From: Corbicula japonica | Lineage: Eukaryota; Mollusca; Bivalvia; Venerida; Cyrenidae | Reading direction: 5' to 3' | Assembly: GCA_038501625.1 (NCBI GenBank) | Contig: JAZAYU010000170.1 | Coordinates: 1,114,459-1,178,458, forward strand | DNA: 64,000 nt | Shown: positions 1 to 11,260 of the stretch, piece after piece | Layout: each line of letters opens with the position of its first letter | Numbering within the stretch: the stretch's first letter is position 1 | Translations under genes and position numbers: made by a program | The notes under the pieces: model-generated | Database searches by the model: none | Told to the model about the DNA's origin: nothing | Seen by the model: only the letters and a program-made list of their open reading frames with translations

Positions 1-898
1 TGATTGCATTCTTTGAGGAATCATTAGTATTGCTGAACCCCTCATGCACTCTAGTACCGTTCTCGAAGGAGTTTTATATTAATCCGCATGATCTGAGCGA
101 CAAGTGACAATAAACATGTAGCCGAAGCAAAGCCTATGAAAAAAGTACTGAAAGTCATTATAAAAACAAAAGTGACAAAATCTGGTTCTTCCCAGAGGTG
201 TTTATTGTTGGAAACAATTTAGAAAATTGTTTATGCGCGAAAGCTTTAGAACAGTCATTAACTTTGTTGCCCAGACGTTGACTAAACTCTAACTCGAACT
301 TAATGAGATGCAATTGGTTACCAGGGGCCATACTACACAGATCGTAACGCTTGCACTTTATGATAAAACTATTTCATGTTTGTGGTTTTAATGATATATT
401 CCAAATTGCTTTTTAATTTGAGTTTGTTTGTTCATGTTTGTCTTTTCCACTATTGGTTCAAGTTGTATGGTTGTACACCTTGATGCGTTGTATAAAAAAA
501 TAATAATCATCTGTGACTTCAGTCTATTAGTTAATCGGTTCACAACCAACCACCCCTTCCCAAAAATTAATCCTCACCTACAGAATAAACAACAAAAAAT
601 ATAACACCGTAAGGCCATATGGATTACTTAGAATCTTTGTCTTTAAACGCAATACATGTTGTTTCTGGAATGTTTGTAAACTTATACGTTCATCTTTGAA
701 AAAAAAGTCCTTGGAATGTTAGTGTATGTCATAATAGCATTATCTTAATATATATAAAAAGAAATGCAAATGCCGAGAATATCTGAGTCTTTCACTCAAC
801 AATTGGAAAGAAGAAACATAATTTGAATAAATCAGAAATGAAAAAAAAAATCAAATAAAAAGGCCTACTGTAACAATAGAAATAGATGAAAAGGGAAG
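1..898. other. Non-coding, no recognisable feature
   Basis: AT-rich sequence with short A-runs; stops are dense in all frames and I see no repeat shared with the rest of the window. Confidence 0.6.
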
Positions 899-1062
899 TT
901 TGAAAGCCACCGAACACGACAAATATGAAAATATTGCAGGCTCGGTTTGATTGAGCCTGTTTATGGGCAGTAATGGAAATGCATATTACTGCCCATGCCG
1001 CCTAGCCCCGGGTTGAGAATAAGAAAGCAAACGGTCTCAACCTAATCGAAGCAAAAAAAAAG
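899..1062 (+). mobile_element. Hairpin-bearing dispersed element (H-element), copy 1
   Basis: Begins TGAAAGCCACCGAACA-like and carries two adjacent hairpins: CAGGCTC...GAGCCTG (938-960) and TGGGCAGTAAT...ATTACTGCCCA (964-995), followed by GCCGCCTAG. The same order recurs at 3188 and, in part, at 1545 and 9806. Twin hairpins and a CTAG recall Helitron 3' ends, but homology continues past the CTAG. Confidence 0.55.
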
Positions 1063-1544
1063 CTTATGTTTCATTCATTTTCCCGTTTCATTATTTTCCA
1101 ACATCACTTAATATTATGCATTACGTTACCACTTCATTCGTCCGTCACATCGCAGCGCTACCCTATCTGATTAAAATATTTTTGTCTAAATATTTGCAAA
1201 TCCTATAAATGACTCTAGAATATCATTTTGCAAAATTGTTGGATTTTGTTGCTTCGAGTTTACATGTCGGTGTTCCTTTTCCTTATTGATCTGATTTGAA
1301 GCGATAATTTTCAAATGATCTCATATTTGATGACCACGGCTTTCAAATTTCGCCTGAATTTCTTAACTGTGGGCGACAGCCTTCCTATAAATTAAATATG
1401 CAATCTCTCTACAATCTACGCAGTAGATGCTTGTGGAGTCTAAAATCATCTGGCATTGTTTTTATTCAGTCTCTTGTTACTACATTTTTTTATTTTGTGC
1501 TTCAGAATAGTCAGAAATGCTATTGTAAATGTCAACCAGAACGA

Positions 1545-1612
1545 ACAATTTCAGGCTCGGTTTGATTGAGCCAGTTCATAGACAGTAATAGAAATATACA
1601 ATTATGTATGCG
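1545..1612 (+). repeat. H-element, degraded copy 2
   Basis: Retains the CAGGCTCGGTTTGATTGAGC hairpin and the CAGTAATAGAAAT start of the second hairpin; the rest is lost. Confidence 0.45.
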
Positions 1613-3187
1613 TGCTTCTATTTTAGTCTTAGAATTCTCACGCCGCTCTGGTTCATTGGTAAAAATGTTAAATATTTGCTAAGAAATGCATTCGCGTTTG
1701 CAATTCCCTGGATTTATGAATTCTCGCGTCCGTTTTGGGAGGATGTACCGAAATTTACAGTTATCAATATACATTAAATATGACAAGCGTATTTTCGAAA
1801 TATTTGCTTTAATATAATTTAAGTAACTTTGGGTCATTTATTCTTATTTGTAACTGTACTTTAGTAACTTTTGGTCATTTATGCTTATTTGTAACTGGTT
1901 TTTGAGGCTCTTTTTAGGGTCAAGAAAATGTGATTGTAAATTATTCGAACAAAGGCTCCAAATTAATTGCTACAATATTTTGATCTTTTCCGAAAATTAT
2001 AATTTGTAGAAATCTTCCCTTCCTGAGTAAGTAAGGTTATAATTAATGACGTTGTAACTTTTAAAATGACAAGTTTTACAACTTGAATATTGGTGCCTAA
2101 GAAAGGCCAAAAGGAAAGCTGTTTTTCAATGAAGAATCAAGTGTATGTTTTAATTAAATCTGACAATTTATATATACTTCCCGAGTCTATAATCACACAA
2201 TTTTCCTTTTTTTAACCTTATCTCACTTGTTTAAGAATTTATTTTGCTAAAACAATCAAATATGCCTATCAGGAATGGACACATCCAGAAGACACAGCCT
2301 CCCCACACAGTCAAAATGTACTGAGGAAAAGAGAGCATAGTCTATACAATTATCTATTTCAAAATAGAAAATTAACGAAAATGAAAACCCGAGTGGTCGA
2401 TGGCAAAACAATTGATAGATTGTATAGAGGTTGTTTATAGCCTCAATGTGGTGTTTTGTGCAATCAGAAAAATTTGTCAGCGTAAAAGCCTTTATTCTTC
2501 CTTGTTAGAGAATTGCAATTATTATTTATTTGTCACATTATGCAGATCATCTGAGAAGCATTGGCGGTAGGCGTCCATGTTTTATGAAAGTATTGAACTT
2601 TTCTTCTAAATGGCAATTGGGAAACGGGTTCGATATGCAATAAAGCTATAACTATTCTTAAAAATTATATATAATTTTTAAAAAATGTTAAAGAATTCTG
2701 TCTTCTCCATTAGAATTTGCAAAATCTTTTTTACAAGTTATTCTAAAATCAATAAATACAAAATATGTACACAATAAGCAATAATATCCAGTTTTGATAG
2801 ACGTTTATATTGGGTACCAAAATGTAGAAGAAATTACTTTATGGTCTGTAAATTTTATCAAGAACATCGAAACTATGGGTCTGCAGTTGTGTATGAAAAC
2901 ATTGCATATTGCATTTGAACAATTGAAAATTTGGGTTTGTTGTCTTTAGTTAAAGTAATACTGGTGATTTTATTCCAATTAAAAAGGTATGTGTAGTTTA
3001 GTTACAACAATTAGTATTTGTTCCACTGTTTCAGATGATTCATAAGACAATTTTGTATTTTATATACCGGTGGTTAATAAAAAATAACAAATGTGGAATA
3101 TGGGAACATGCCGACACCAACACTGAAGCATAAGTCGTGAAATAAATATTATTAGCCAAACAACACCAATTTATTTAAATATATGAA
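1613..3187. other. Non-coding, AT-rich
   Basis: Contains a local direct repeat (TTTGGTCATTTAT-CTTATTTGTAACTG near 1830-1900) and little else. No exon-like segment seen. Confidence 0.5.
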
Positions 3188-3455
3188 AACGGACTTTGAA
3201 AGCCACCGCCGTGCATGACAAAAAGTATCAAAATACTGGAGGCTCTGTTTATTTGAGTCTGTTCACATACAGTAATGAAAATGCATATTACTGTCCACGC
3301 CGCCTAGCCTTGGGATGAGCGCAAACCAATATTTCCACAAATACAAATATCGTGCTCAACGACATTCATAGGGCGTAATTTTTAACAGCACTTATTGAAT
3401 GTACGGGACGACGTTTTACACATAAACATCGTTACTATTTTAATTCTCATTCAAG
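3188..3455 (+). mobile_element. H-element, copy 3, with one satellite unit
   Basis: Shares GAAAGCCACCG, the two hairpins and GCCGCCTAGCC with copy 1. It continues into an ACAAATAT-CGTGCT segment and a single divergent version of the 104-bp unit (AACAGCACTTATTGAATGTA) that is tandemly amplified at 10101-11252. Confidence 0.6.
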
Positions 3456-4582
3456 GTTGTAGCCAGTGACTGCCCGTGTTACGTCTTTTTGTTTAACAGC
3501 CAACTTTTTGTGCTATGTTTAACTTTCTTAAATTGAATTATACATATACTTCATCCCATTATAATTCCTAAAACGATAATGGAATGTTCAAGGAGGTTAC
3601 AACAAGGTGGCATGGAATCAATGAAAACATTGTCGGCTTATAACTGTTTTCTTTTTTGGGTCAACATTGACGTCTTCCTTTTTTCATTTACTAAAAATCC
3701 TTATGCCTGAAGATGAAACAAGGTAACTTCTATTAGCAAACTATTGAAAAAAGGGGCCTCGGCAAATTTAACCACGGCTGATGTTTTCATTTTTAACGGT
3801 TATATGATTCATTTTGTTATCCTTATGTCGGACGAGATGAATGGTAAGAAATATTTTAAACGAAACGAGTTATTCATATGGGGTATCGGTGGATTTATAA
3901 CAATTAACAAACACTAATTGGATTTGAACGCTACCTCGACTTAAATTAATCAGGATCGCGATCGATCTATAATCGCGGCATGTAGTTGTTTCTTTTAGTT
4001 CTTTAAAACCTTCTCCGACATATGCACAGCGGATCAAAATTGAAAGTGTTTACTTGTGTAAATATTGAGTTGTGCTCAACCCGCGGTTAGACGGCATTTT
4101 CATTTCTGTCCTTGACAAGGCTCGTTTACTATTTTCTCATCCGTCTTGTTCGACTCCCTTTTCATTTGTTTACATTAAATTTGTGTTAAAACATGACCGA
4201 AATGGTCAGAAAATATTTCCAAACGCAAATGAAAATTGTGAACAATGGCAGAATTAAAGTAAATCAAAATGCGAATTTGTTTTTGCGTTAACCTATTCTT
4301 TAGGTACTTATCTTAATTTCTCCTTAGAATCAATATGAGTATCAGGACACACATTAACTAGAGGACCTTTACATCACAGCCAAGAAGACAAACAAGAAAG
4401 ACAGCATCTTATAAGAGCAAAATGAGAGAACAGAAGCCAATGATTTAGCCACTGGCAAATGGCTGGATATTAATGACATTTTTCAGTGACCTGCCGACAT
4501 CAAAGTAGACTCGCTTAGTTCTCTTAACAAATAAACTTTGTGAAATGCCTCCGATCTACCGTATATTCAGTAAAATAATTAT

Positions 4583-4615
<33 letters not shown>

Positions 4616-5320
4616 CTTTTTGACAAAAGAAGTCATTTGAACGATTCGTGCATCCACGAAGTTCTCAGTTACCAACAAAAAGAAATTTTTTAAGTATATC
4701 ATAAAGTCATATGGGTCTGCAATTCGTTACAAATCCATAGAGAAGTAACGTTTTGGCTCGAACCATTTTTAGAAATAAGTTTGAAAATATTGACAGATGT
4801 GGCAATTTTATCAGGTTATGGGGGTTCTGAGTTCAGACAGGAATGAGTAAAATACATACATTTCTTGCAGTAACACAGCGGAAAACCCATTGTTTCAGTG
4901 ACCAAATTTTATTGCATGTACTTAATTTTAATTAGAAATACTTTATGTTTTAGGTGATTTTATTGCAATAGACTTCCTATTAGTAATAACATTCAGAAAA
5001 ATTATTGAATTTTATTATTTTAAGATACAGCAACAATATTCCATGCTTTGAAATACGTATAAACATCCCAGTCAAGGATTCAGCATCAAGGATTTGTGAT
5101 TTAGGAAGTAATGTCTTATCCACCATAAAGTAAAAGTAATTTAGATTAAAGAAATCATGTAAAATTTGCATGCGTCTCGAACTGCTAATACATAATATAA
5201 ATGCGTGTTATTTTGAATTATAGCTAAAACAAAAATAACATATTGAAAATAATAATTCATAAAGCCTACAATCGGATTACAGAAACCGGATAAGCGAAGT
5301 TACATTATGAAATTATAGAT
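3456..5320. other. Non-coding; ATA microsatellite at 4585-4613
   Basis: An ORF of 61 codons at 4072 looks random. An (AAT)n run of about 10 units lies at 4585-4613. Confidence 0.5.
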
Positions 5321-5329
5321 ATTATTCAA

Positions 5330-6260
5330 TTATCCGAATGTATGAAACGTGAAACAGGATTTGAAATGAACCCTTGGAGGAAAATCTCGCGCAGTGAGCA
5401 TTATTGTCCTCTAAAATGGAGTTAGCGATTTTTCTGTCGCACTCCTATTATTTGATGGCACTTCTCGGCGTCTGATGGATTTCCCCTTTGTCCAGTAGTT
5501 GATAATCCCTCCCCTCGACAGTTTGACTGATTATTTGACTATTTCTTTCTACGAATGGCTAATTATTGTCGATATAGGGGTTCTTTATTAAGGTTTACAG
5601 ACGTTTTCCCCGAGAGGAAGCCGGCTTCAATCGATGGCGTGTTATTCCCACGTCCTCTGTCCAATTAATTTCTTTCTTGAATTTTGAATGACGAGGCTGC
5701 ACATGCGCCATTTGATAACACTGATTAATGAATGACTTCGGGTCATTTACATTGATTTTTCCTGCAGCAAACGATTTGCAATAAAATTTATGACGGGAAC
5801 CTTGCATTCAAAGTGTTTTTACAAATTTCATTAGAGTAAACGATTCAAAATGGATAATTCAGCGAGACGCGATAGCAAAAGAATCTTAAAACTAAATCAG
5901 CTATCTTTTTTTGCCGTAAATTTGCAGCGATTACTGTAAACAAATGCGTGCACAACGTCAACGAGGCCGACCGCAAACGCGAGATGTGCAAAATTACTTA
6001 TCCTCTGTAAAATAGCTCTTGGCATAAGTCCTAGAAAATGTCAATACATCTGTTATCTAGCAGATGTTCAGAGAAGCGTGTCAAGTGTTTACGCATTATA
6101 TATCAATTAATGACTGGTTTTTGACAGCAGTTTATGTTGAGGTTTCGACCATTGGCTGATTTTGATAAAATGTCTCAAAAGGCGGGGCTAGTGTCAAAGG
6201 CGGAAATGAGGTATCGTCTTTTCAACAAAAATAACTAGGTCGGCAATAAATATGTATATC
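5330..6260. other. Complex, GC-richer single-copy DNA; possible cis-regulatory block
   Basis: Compared with its surroundings this block has higher GC, no repeats shared with the window, and dense short motifs (AATTAATT, TTTATGAC, GGCGGGGC). No reading frame looks coding. This is only a candidate for conserved non-coding DNA. Confidence 0.2.
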
Positions 6261-7212
6261 TCGACTGCGAATTAATTCCAAACTCTTGCTTGACGTGACC
6301 GTAACAAAGTTAACCCATTAGGCACGCATGCATTGTATGGACTATCTTTTGGTAGACGTAATGAACCATACGGATTTGGAATATATGCTACTAGGTAATC
6401 CTTTGTAAATTCCCTATATCGTTAGATTTATCTACTTTGGAACAAACTCCAATATCGGATTACAACTGTGTGCCTTTCAACTTAATTATTTATTATCATG
6501 CGCTTTCAAACTTTTTATACTGCATTTCGCTGTTCTTTGAGAGCCGATGTCGACATTATACGGGACTGTCTAAATCTGCAACATTTAAATGGATGACCTA
6601 GATACGTAAACAAAAGGTGACATTAATGATAATAAAATTTACGTTATGATTACCGTTGTTATGGCATGTTAAATTAAACATACAATCCTCTAGTGACATG
6701 GCATAAATATGCCCGACGGCCGGAAATGTGTAAATATCAAGTAAATGGCGCCAGTGTAAATCTGTATAACAGCTGGTGTGTAGAAAAGAAGATTGTAGGT
6801 TAGATTTACTTACGAAGCGAAAAATACATAAACATTTACTGACGTCGACATCTGTTTAAGATAGAAATTATTCAAATGTATATAAGGTTTCGGTAGGCGA
6901 CTCGTGCACATTTATTAACACGTGTAACAACATAGACATATAGCGCTTTTTATCATGTTTTAAAAAGCCCGAAAACAGACCTTTTGAAAAATTCCTGTAA
7001 ATTAAAGAGATGATAACTAAAGTATAATGGCAGACGTGTATTCAAAATGATAACAAGAAGCCAGTGCAGTACAATCTGCTTCGATCACTTTACTATCCGT
7101 TGGTATTCAATTAGAACAGTTTGCGGCATTGGCAAAACTGTTATAGTGGCATTGATAAAGGCTGTATGCATAGACCGTGGATTGCTGAAGTTTCCGATGT
7201 AAGTTGGCAAAA

Positions 7213-7273
7213 CCTGAAGAATATAAAACTGAGATTTGAGACTGCTTTCCATTCTCAGTTTTATAATCTTTGG
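7213..7273. mobile_element. P-MITE, internally deleted
   Basis: Both ends of the palindrome (ATATAAAACTGAGATTTGAG and CTCAGTTTTATAATCTTTGG) are joined with the CCAAT centre missing. Confidence 0.6.
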
Positions 7274-8130
7274 ACATAAATCTATTTACATGTAAATGTT
7301 CACACGGGCCACAACGAGAACAATTTTATATTAAGAAACAGGCCAAGCAGTAAACGAAGATGGCAATCCGTGAGACTTTTTGCATGACAGCCAGAATTAA
7401 CACTTTTGAAAATGAGTTTTCAATAACGTTATGTTCTAATTCAGCCTAGACAGATATAATTTGGCTCTGAAGAACGTTACTTTTAAAATGTTATTGTTAT
7501 TATGAATACAATAGCAAACTGTAGAATATAAATTATTATATTATTTATTCAATTTTAAACTGCATACAAAAATCATTGTGACCGTAGTAAAAATCAGATG
7601 CGAAATATTGCTTATTTGATATTTAATTTCTTAAAACTTACAAAAGTGATACTTTATGAGATAAACATTTTAGAAATTTATTTTCTTATCTGCTATTATG
7701 TTACTATTTATAAAGATATGGCTGAACTACTTGAAACTCTTTATCAAGAATGCTGAAACTGTTGATTTTGTTGTTATTTTCTTTTTATCCCCTAAGTTGT
7801 TGAACAATGTAAAGTATTAATGGTTTTTGAACAAACACTTATTTATCTCTATCTTGAGCTTGATCGCATTTGCGACCATTCGCCATTAAATCATAGTTAT
7901 GAAGAGTTATTTGAATTGTGCATACATACAATTAAACAACTGTGTATCTGCAGTTGACTGTGTTTGTATTGTTTGTATTCTGTGTGTAATCAGCAACCTT
8001 TGTAAATTACCAGAAGGCTTCATTTTAAACATAAAAAACCTTTTAATTCGTACTGTTTTTATTCGTTTTCAAATTGCCAAATTACATGTATTATACTCTG
8101 AACTGTTTGATTAATAGCGTACTATCATCA

Positions 8131-8176
<46 letters not shown>

Positions 8177-8425
8177 GTTTTCTCATAGAGGAATTACTTT
8201 ACTCGAAAATATTTCAAATTATGTTATGCTATGTCCAAGAATTAATTTAATTGAAATGTTGGTAGTTTTATACTTATTTTTTTTTATTTTGTTTTGCACA
8301 AATAATTAGATGATGCCATTATACTGGTAACTGGACGAAATGTCTGCATCCGGAAGCGTTTAATATATTATTGAGTCATTCTGGACCATGTTATGAACAT
8401 AAATATTATTTTTGGTTTGCACGTA
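7274..8425. other. Non-coding; TTA microsatellite at 8128-8176
   Basis: AT-rich DNA with a run of about 15 TTA/ATT units near 8128-8176. The ORF at 7899 has no recognisable content. Confidence 0.5.
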
Positions 8426-8427
8426 TT

Positions 8428-9672
8428 TGTAGAGCTTTGTTAGACCGTATATGTCACAAAATGTGTATGTCACACGTTGTGATATATTCGGTCGAATACG
8501 TCACACGTTGTGATATATTCGGTCGAATACGTCACACCTTTCAGCCGAATATTGAACATGTGACATATTCGGTTGGAATTAGTTTTTCCACGCTCATCAA
8601 AACGTATTTGTCACTTACCAAAAATGTGTCAAAAATGAAAACGGTGTGATAAATAAAAATCCAATTATTTAAAATATTAAAGGATATTAACCTAGTGCTG
8701 GAATTGGTAATATCATCATCACCATCATGTAACATCGCGACAACACGATGCGACAATATTATATTTTCGTGTAAACTGTTATATGATTTCTAATGTGTGA
8801 TGCTAGATTTTACGTTTAATGGTGTGGTGTTTTTTTTAAATCACTGTTGATAGCGAAATTGTGGCGGCGACAACATATTTGTAGATATTTTCCCGTAAAC
8901 GGTTATATGATTTCAAAAGTATGTAGTTAGAATATACGTCAAATGGTGTGATGTTCTTTAAAATAACTAAAATTATTAAAATTAAAATAGAGATTTTACG
9001 TGTAATGATGTGATGTTCTTTTAAATAACTGTTAAAGTTATGTCAGTATTTTGTTTATTAAAGTTATAGAAAGATCCTAATGTTGTTAATTTGACTTAAA
9101 ACTTGATGTCAGTTTCTCGTCTATTAAGAACATTGCGTCTGAGAGTCATTTGTCCCTCACCTCTGATTCAAGTGAGGAAGCAGTCAGTCGCTTGCGGAGA
9201 AATTGGTTAGTACTGGTTAGAGACCAAGGAACACCGGTTAGGTGGACTGACCGCCGGGATATAACCAGAAAGGTGTTGAAACCAGGCGTTAAACCCCAAA
9301 CAAACAAACAAACAAACAAATCTCGTCTATTAAAACTATTTGTGTTAAAGTTCTTGTGGCCCATTACTGTACATTGCATATAATATATTATGCAATTCGA
9401 AAACGTTACAATAAAAATCACTCGTTATGATCATGTTGATGGTGATGTTTCGTTGAAGTAAATGAGAGCAAGCTGCTGCTGCTGCGGACAAAGATGTTTA
9501 GGATTGGTTCATTGTATGAAATGTGTGATATATACGTTCAGAAATTTTATCACTTATTTGTACAAACGTAAATGTCATATGAAGACAGGTGTGATTAATT
9601 CGGCCGAATATGTAACACACGTGTGACATATACGTTTTGTGATATATACGGTCTAACAGAGCTTCACAAGTT
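8428..9672. mobile_element. DNA transposon-like element with long imperfect terminal inverted repeats
   Basis: The left end (AGAGCTTTGTTAGACCGTAT, 8431 on) is the inverse of the right end (ATACGGTCTAACAGAGCTTC, ending near 9666); similarity extends about 45 bp or more. Subterminal motifs TTCGGTCGAAT/TTCGGCCGAAT with GTATGTCACA-like repeats occur on both sides; a 34-bp unit is repeated twice at 8477-8540. No transposase is visible, so it is non-autonomous. A SINE-like unit is nested inside. Confidence 0.65.
9125..9322 (+). mobile_element. SINE-like retroposon with (CAAA)n tail
   Basis: The 3' part, GTGTTGAAA-CAGGCGTTAAACCCC followed by five AAAC units, is typical of bivalve SINEs with a GGCGTTAAACC end. 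The central part (GGTTAGTACTGGTTAGAGAC, GGAACACCGGTTAGG) also fits my memory of that class. The tRNA-like head is not clear. Confidence 0.5.
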
Positions 9673-9869
9673 TGTATATAGCACATTTTCTAAGCTAACT
9701 CTTTCCTTATAATTTTCGTATACAGTACTGCCCATGAGTAGGAGTCTTCTGAGTTCCATCTACTCTATTTTATTTATGTCAACTCTAAAACTTTGAATAG
9801 ATGAAAACATGAAAGCCGCAGAACAGGACAAATATGAAAATATGGCAGGATCGGTTTGATTGATCCTGT

Positions 9870-10022
9870 GCCCAAGGTTATAAAACTGAGCATGGAAACC
9901 AGTCTCAAATCTCAAGCATCTGATTGGCTGAAATGAGGACTGGTCGTAATGGTCGCCATTTCAGCTAATCAGATGCTTGAGATTTGAGACTGGTTTCCAA
10001 TCTCTTCTTTATAACCTTCAGC
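9870..10022. mobile_element. P-MITE, intact, with 5-bp target duplication
   Basis: The 153-bp palindrome starts GCCCAAGG and ends CCTTCAGC. The host H-element reads CCTGT on both sides (9865-9869, 10023-10027) but only once in uninterrupted copies, so CCTGT is a target duplication. This copy defines the element's ends. Confidence 0.8.
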
Positions 10023-10100
10023 CCTGTTCATGACAGCCCAATATTTACACAAATAAATGTATCGTGCTTAACGGCCTTCCATACTTTCGGAAATTTATAA

Positions 10101-11252
10101 CAGCATTGACTGAATTTACGAGATGCCTTTTTTATCCGACACAAACAACGATAGTGTGATATTTTAATACTGTATAAGAAACAGGAATTTAAAAGCAACC
10201 GAACAGCATTGATTGAATGTACGAGGTGCCTTTTTTCATCCGACACAAACAACGATATTGTGATATTTTAATACTGTATATGAAACAGGAATTTCAAAGC
10301 AACCAAACAGCATTGATTGAATGTACGAGGTGCCTTTTTTCATCCGACACAAACAACGATAGTGTGATAGTTTAATACTGTATATGAAACAGGAATATCA
10401 AAGCAACCGAACAGCATTGATTGAATGTACGAGGTGCCTTTTTTTCATCCGACACAAACAACGATAGTGTGATATTTTAATACTGTATATGAAACAGGAA
10501 TTTCAAAGCAACCGAACAGCATTGATTGAATGTACGAGGTGCCTTTTTTCATCCGACACAAACTACGATAGATAGTGTGATATTTTAATACTGTATATGA
10601 AACAGGAATTTCAAAGCAACCGAACAGCATTGATTGAATGTACGATGTGCCTTTTTTTCATCCGACACAAACAACGATAGTGTGATATTTTAATACTGTC
10701 AATGAAACAGGAATTTCAAAGCAGCCGAACAGCATTGATTAAATATACGAGGTGCCTTTTTTTCATCCGACACGAACAACGATAGTGTGATATTTTAATA
10801 CTGTATATGAAACAGGAATTCAAAGCAACCGAACAGCATTGATTGAATGTACGAGGTGCCTTTTTTCATCCGACACAAACAACGATATTGTGATATTTTA
10901 ATACTGTATATGAAACAGGAATTTCAAAGCAACCGAACAGCATTGATTGAATGTACGAGGTGCCTTTTTTCATCCGACACAAACAACGATAGTGTGATAT
11001 TTTAATACTGTATATGAAACAGGAATTTCAAAACAACTGAACAGCATTGATTGAATGCACGAGGTGCCTTTTTCTCATCCGACACAAACAACGATAGTGT
11101 GATATTTTAATACTGTATATGAAACGGGAATTTCAAAGCAACCGAACAGCATTGATTGAATGTACGAGGTGCCTTTTTTCATCCGACACAAACAGCGATA
11201 GTGTGATATTTTAATACTGTATACGAAACAGGAATTTCAAAGCAACCGAACA
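10101..11252 (+). repeat. 104-bp tandem satellite, 11 copies
   Basis: CAGCATTGATTGAATGTACG recurs at 10101, 10204, 10308, 10412, 10517, 10625, 10730, 10834, 10938, 11042 and 11147. Spacing is 103-105 bp except one 108-bp unit with a GATA insertion. Units are about 95% alike except the first. There are no spacers, so this is not CRISPR-like. Confidence 0.95.
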
Positions 11253-11260
11253 TGACAAAT

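Larger units (their letters stand above)
9800..11260 (+). mobile_element. H-element, copy 4, with amplified satellite and nested P-MITE
   Basis: It starts GAAAGCCGCAGAACAGGACA and the first hairpin (CAGGATCGGTTTGATTGATCCTG). It is interrupted at 9870-10022 by a P-MITE, resumes at CCTGTTCATGACAG, and runs into the 104-bp tandem array. The last unit breaks off at CATGACAAAT near 11255. Confidence 0.65.

Noticed and set aside
951..1010. Helitron 3' terminus (hairpin plus CTAG)
   Set aside because: The homology between copies 1 and 3 continues past CTAG, so this is not the element's end, although a Helitron-like origin remains possible.
10028..10630. Regular array reminiscent of CRISPR
   Set aside because: Units are contiguous 104-bp repeats without unique spacers, and the genome is eukaryotic.
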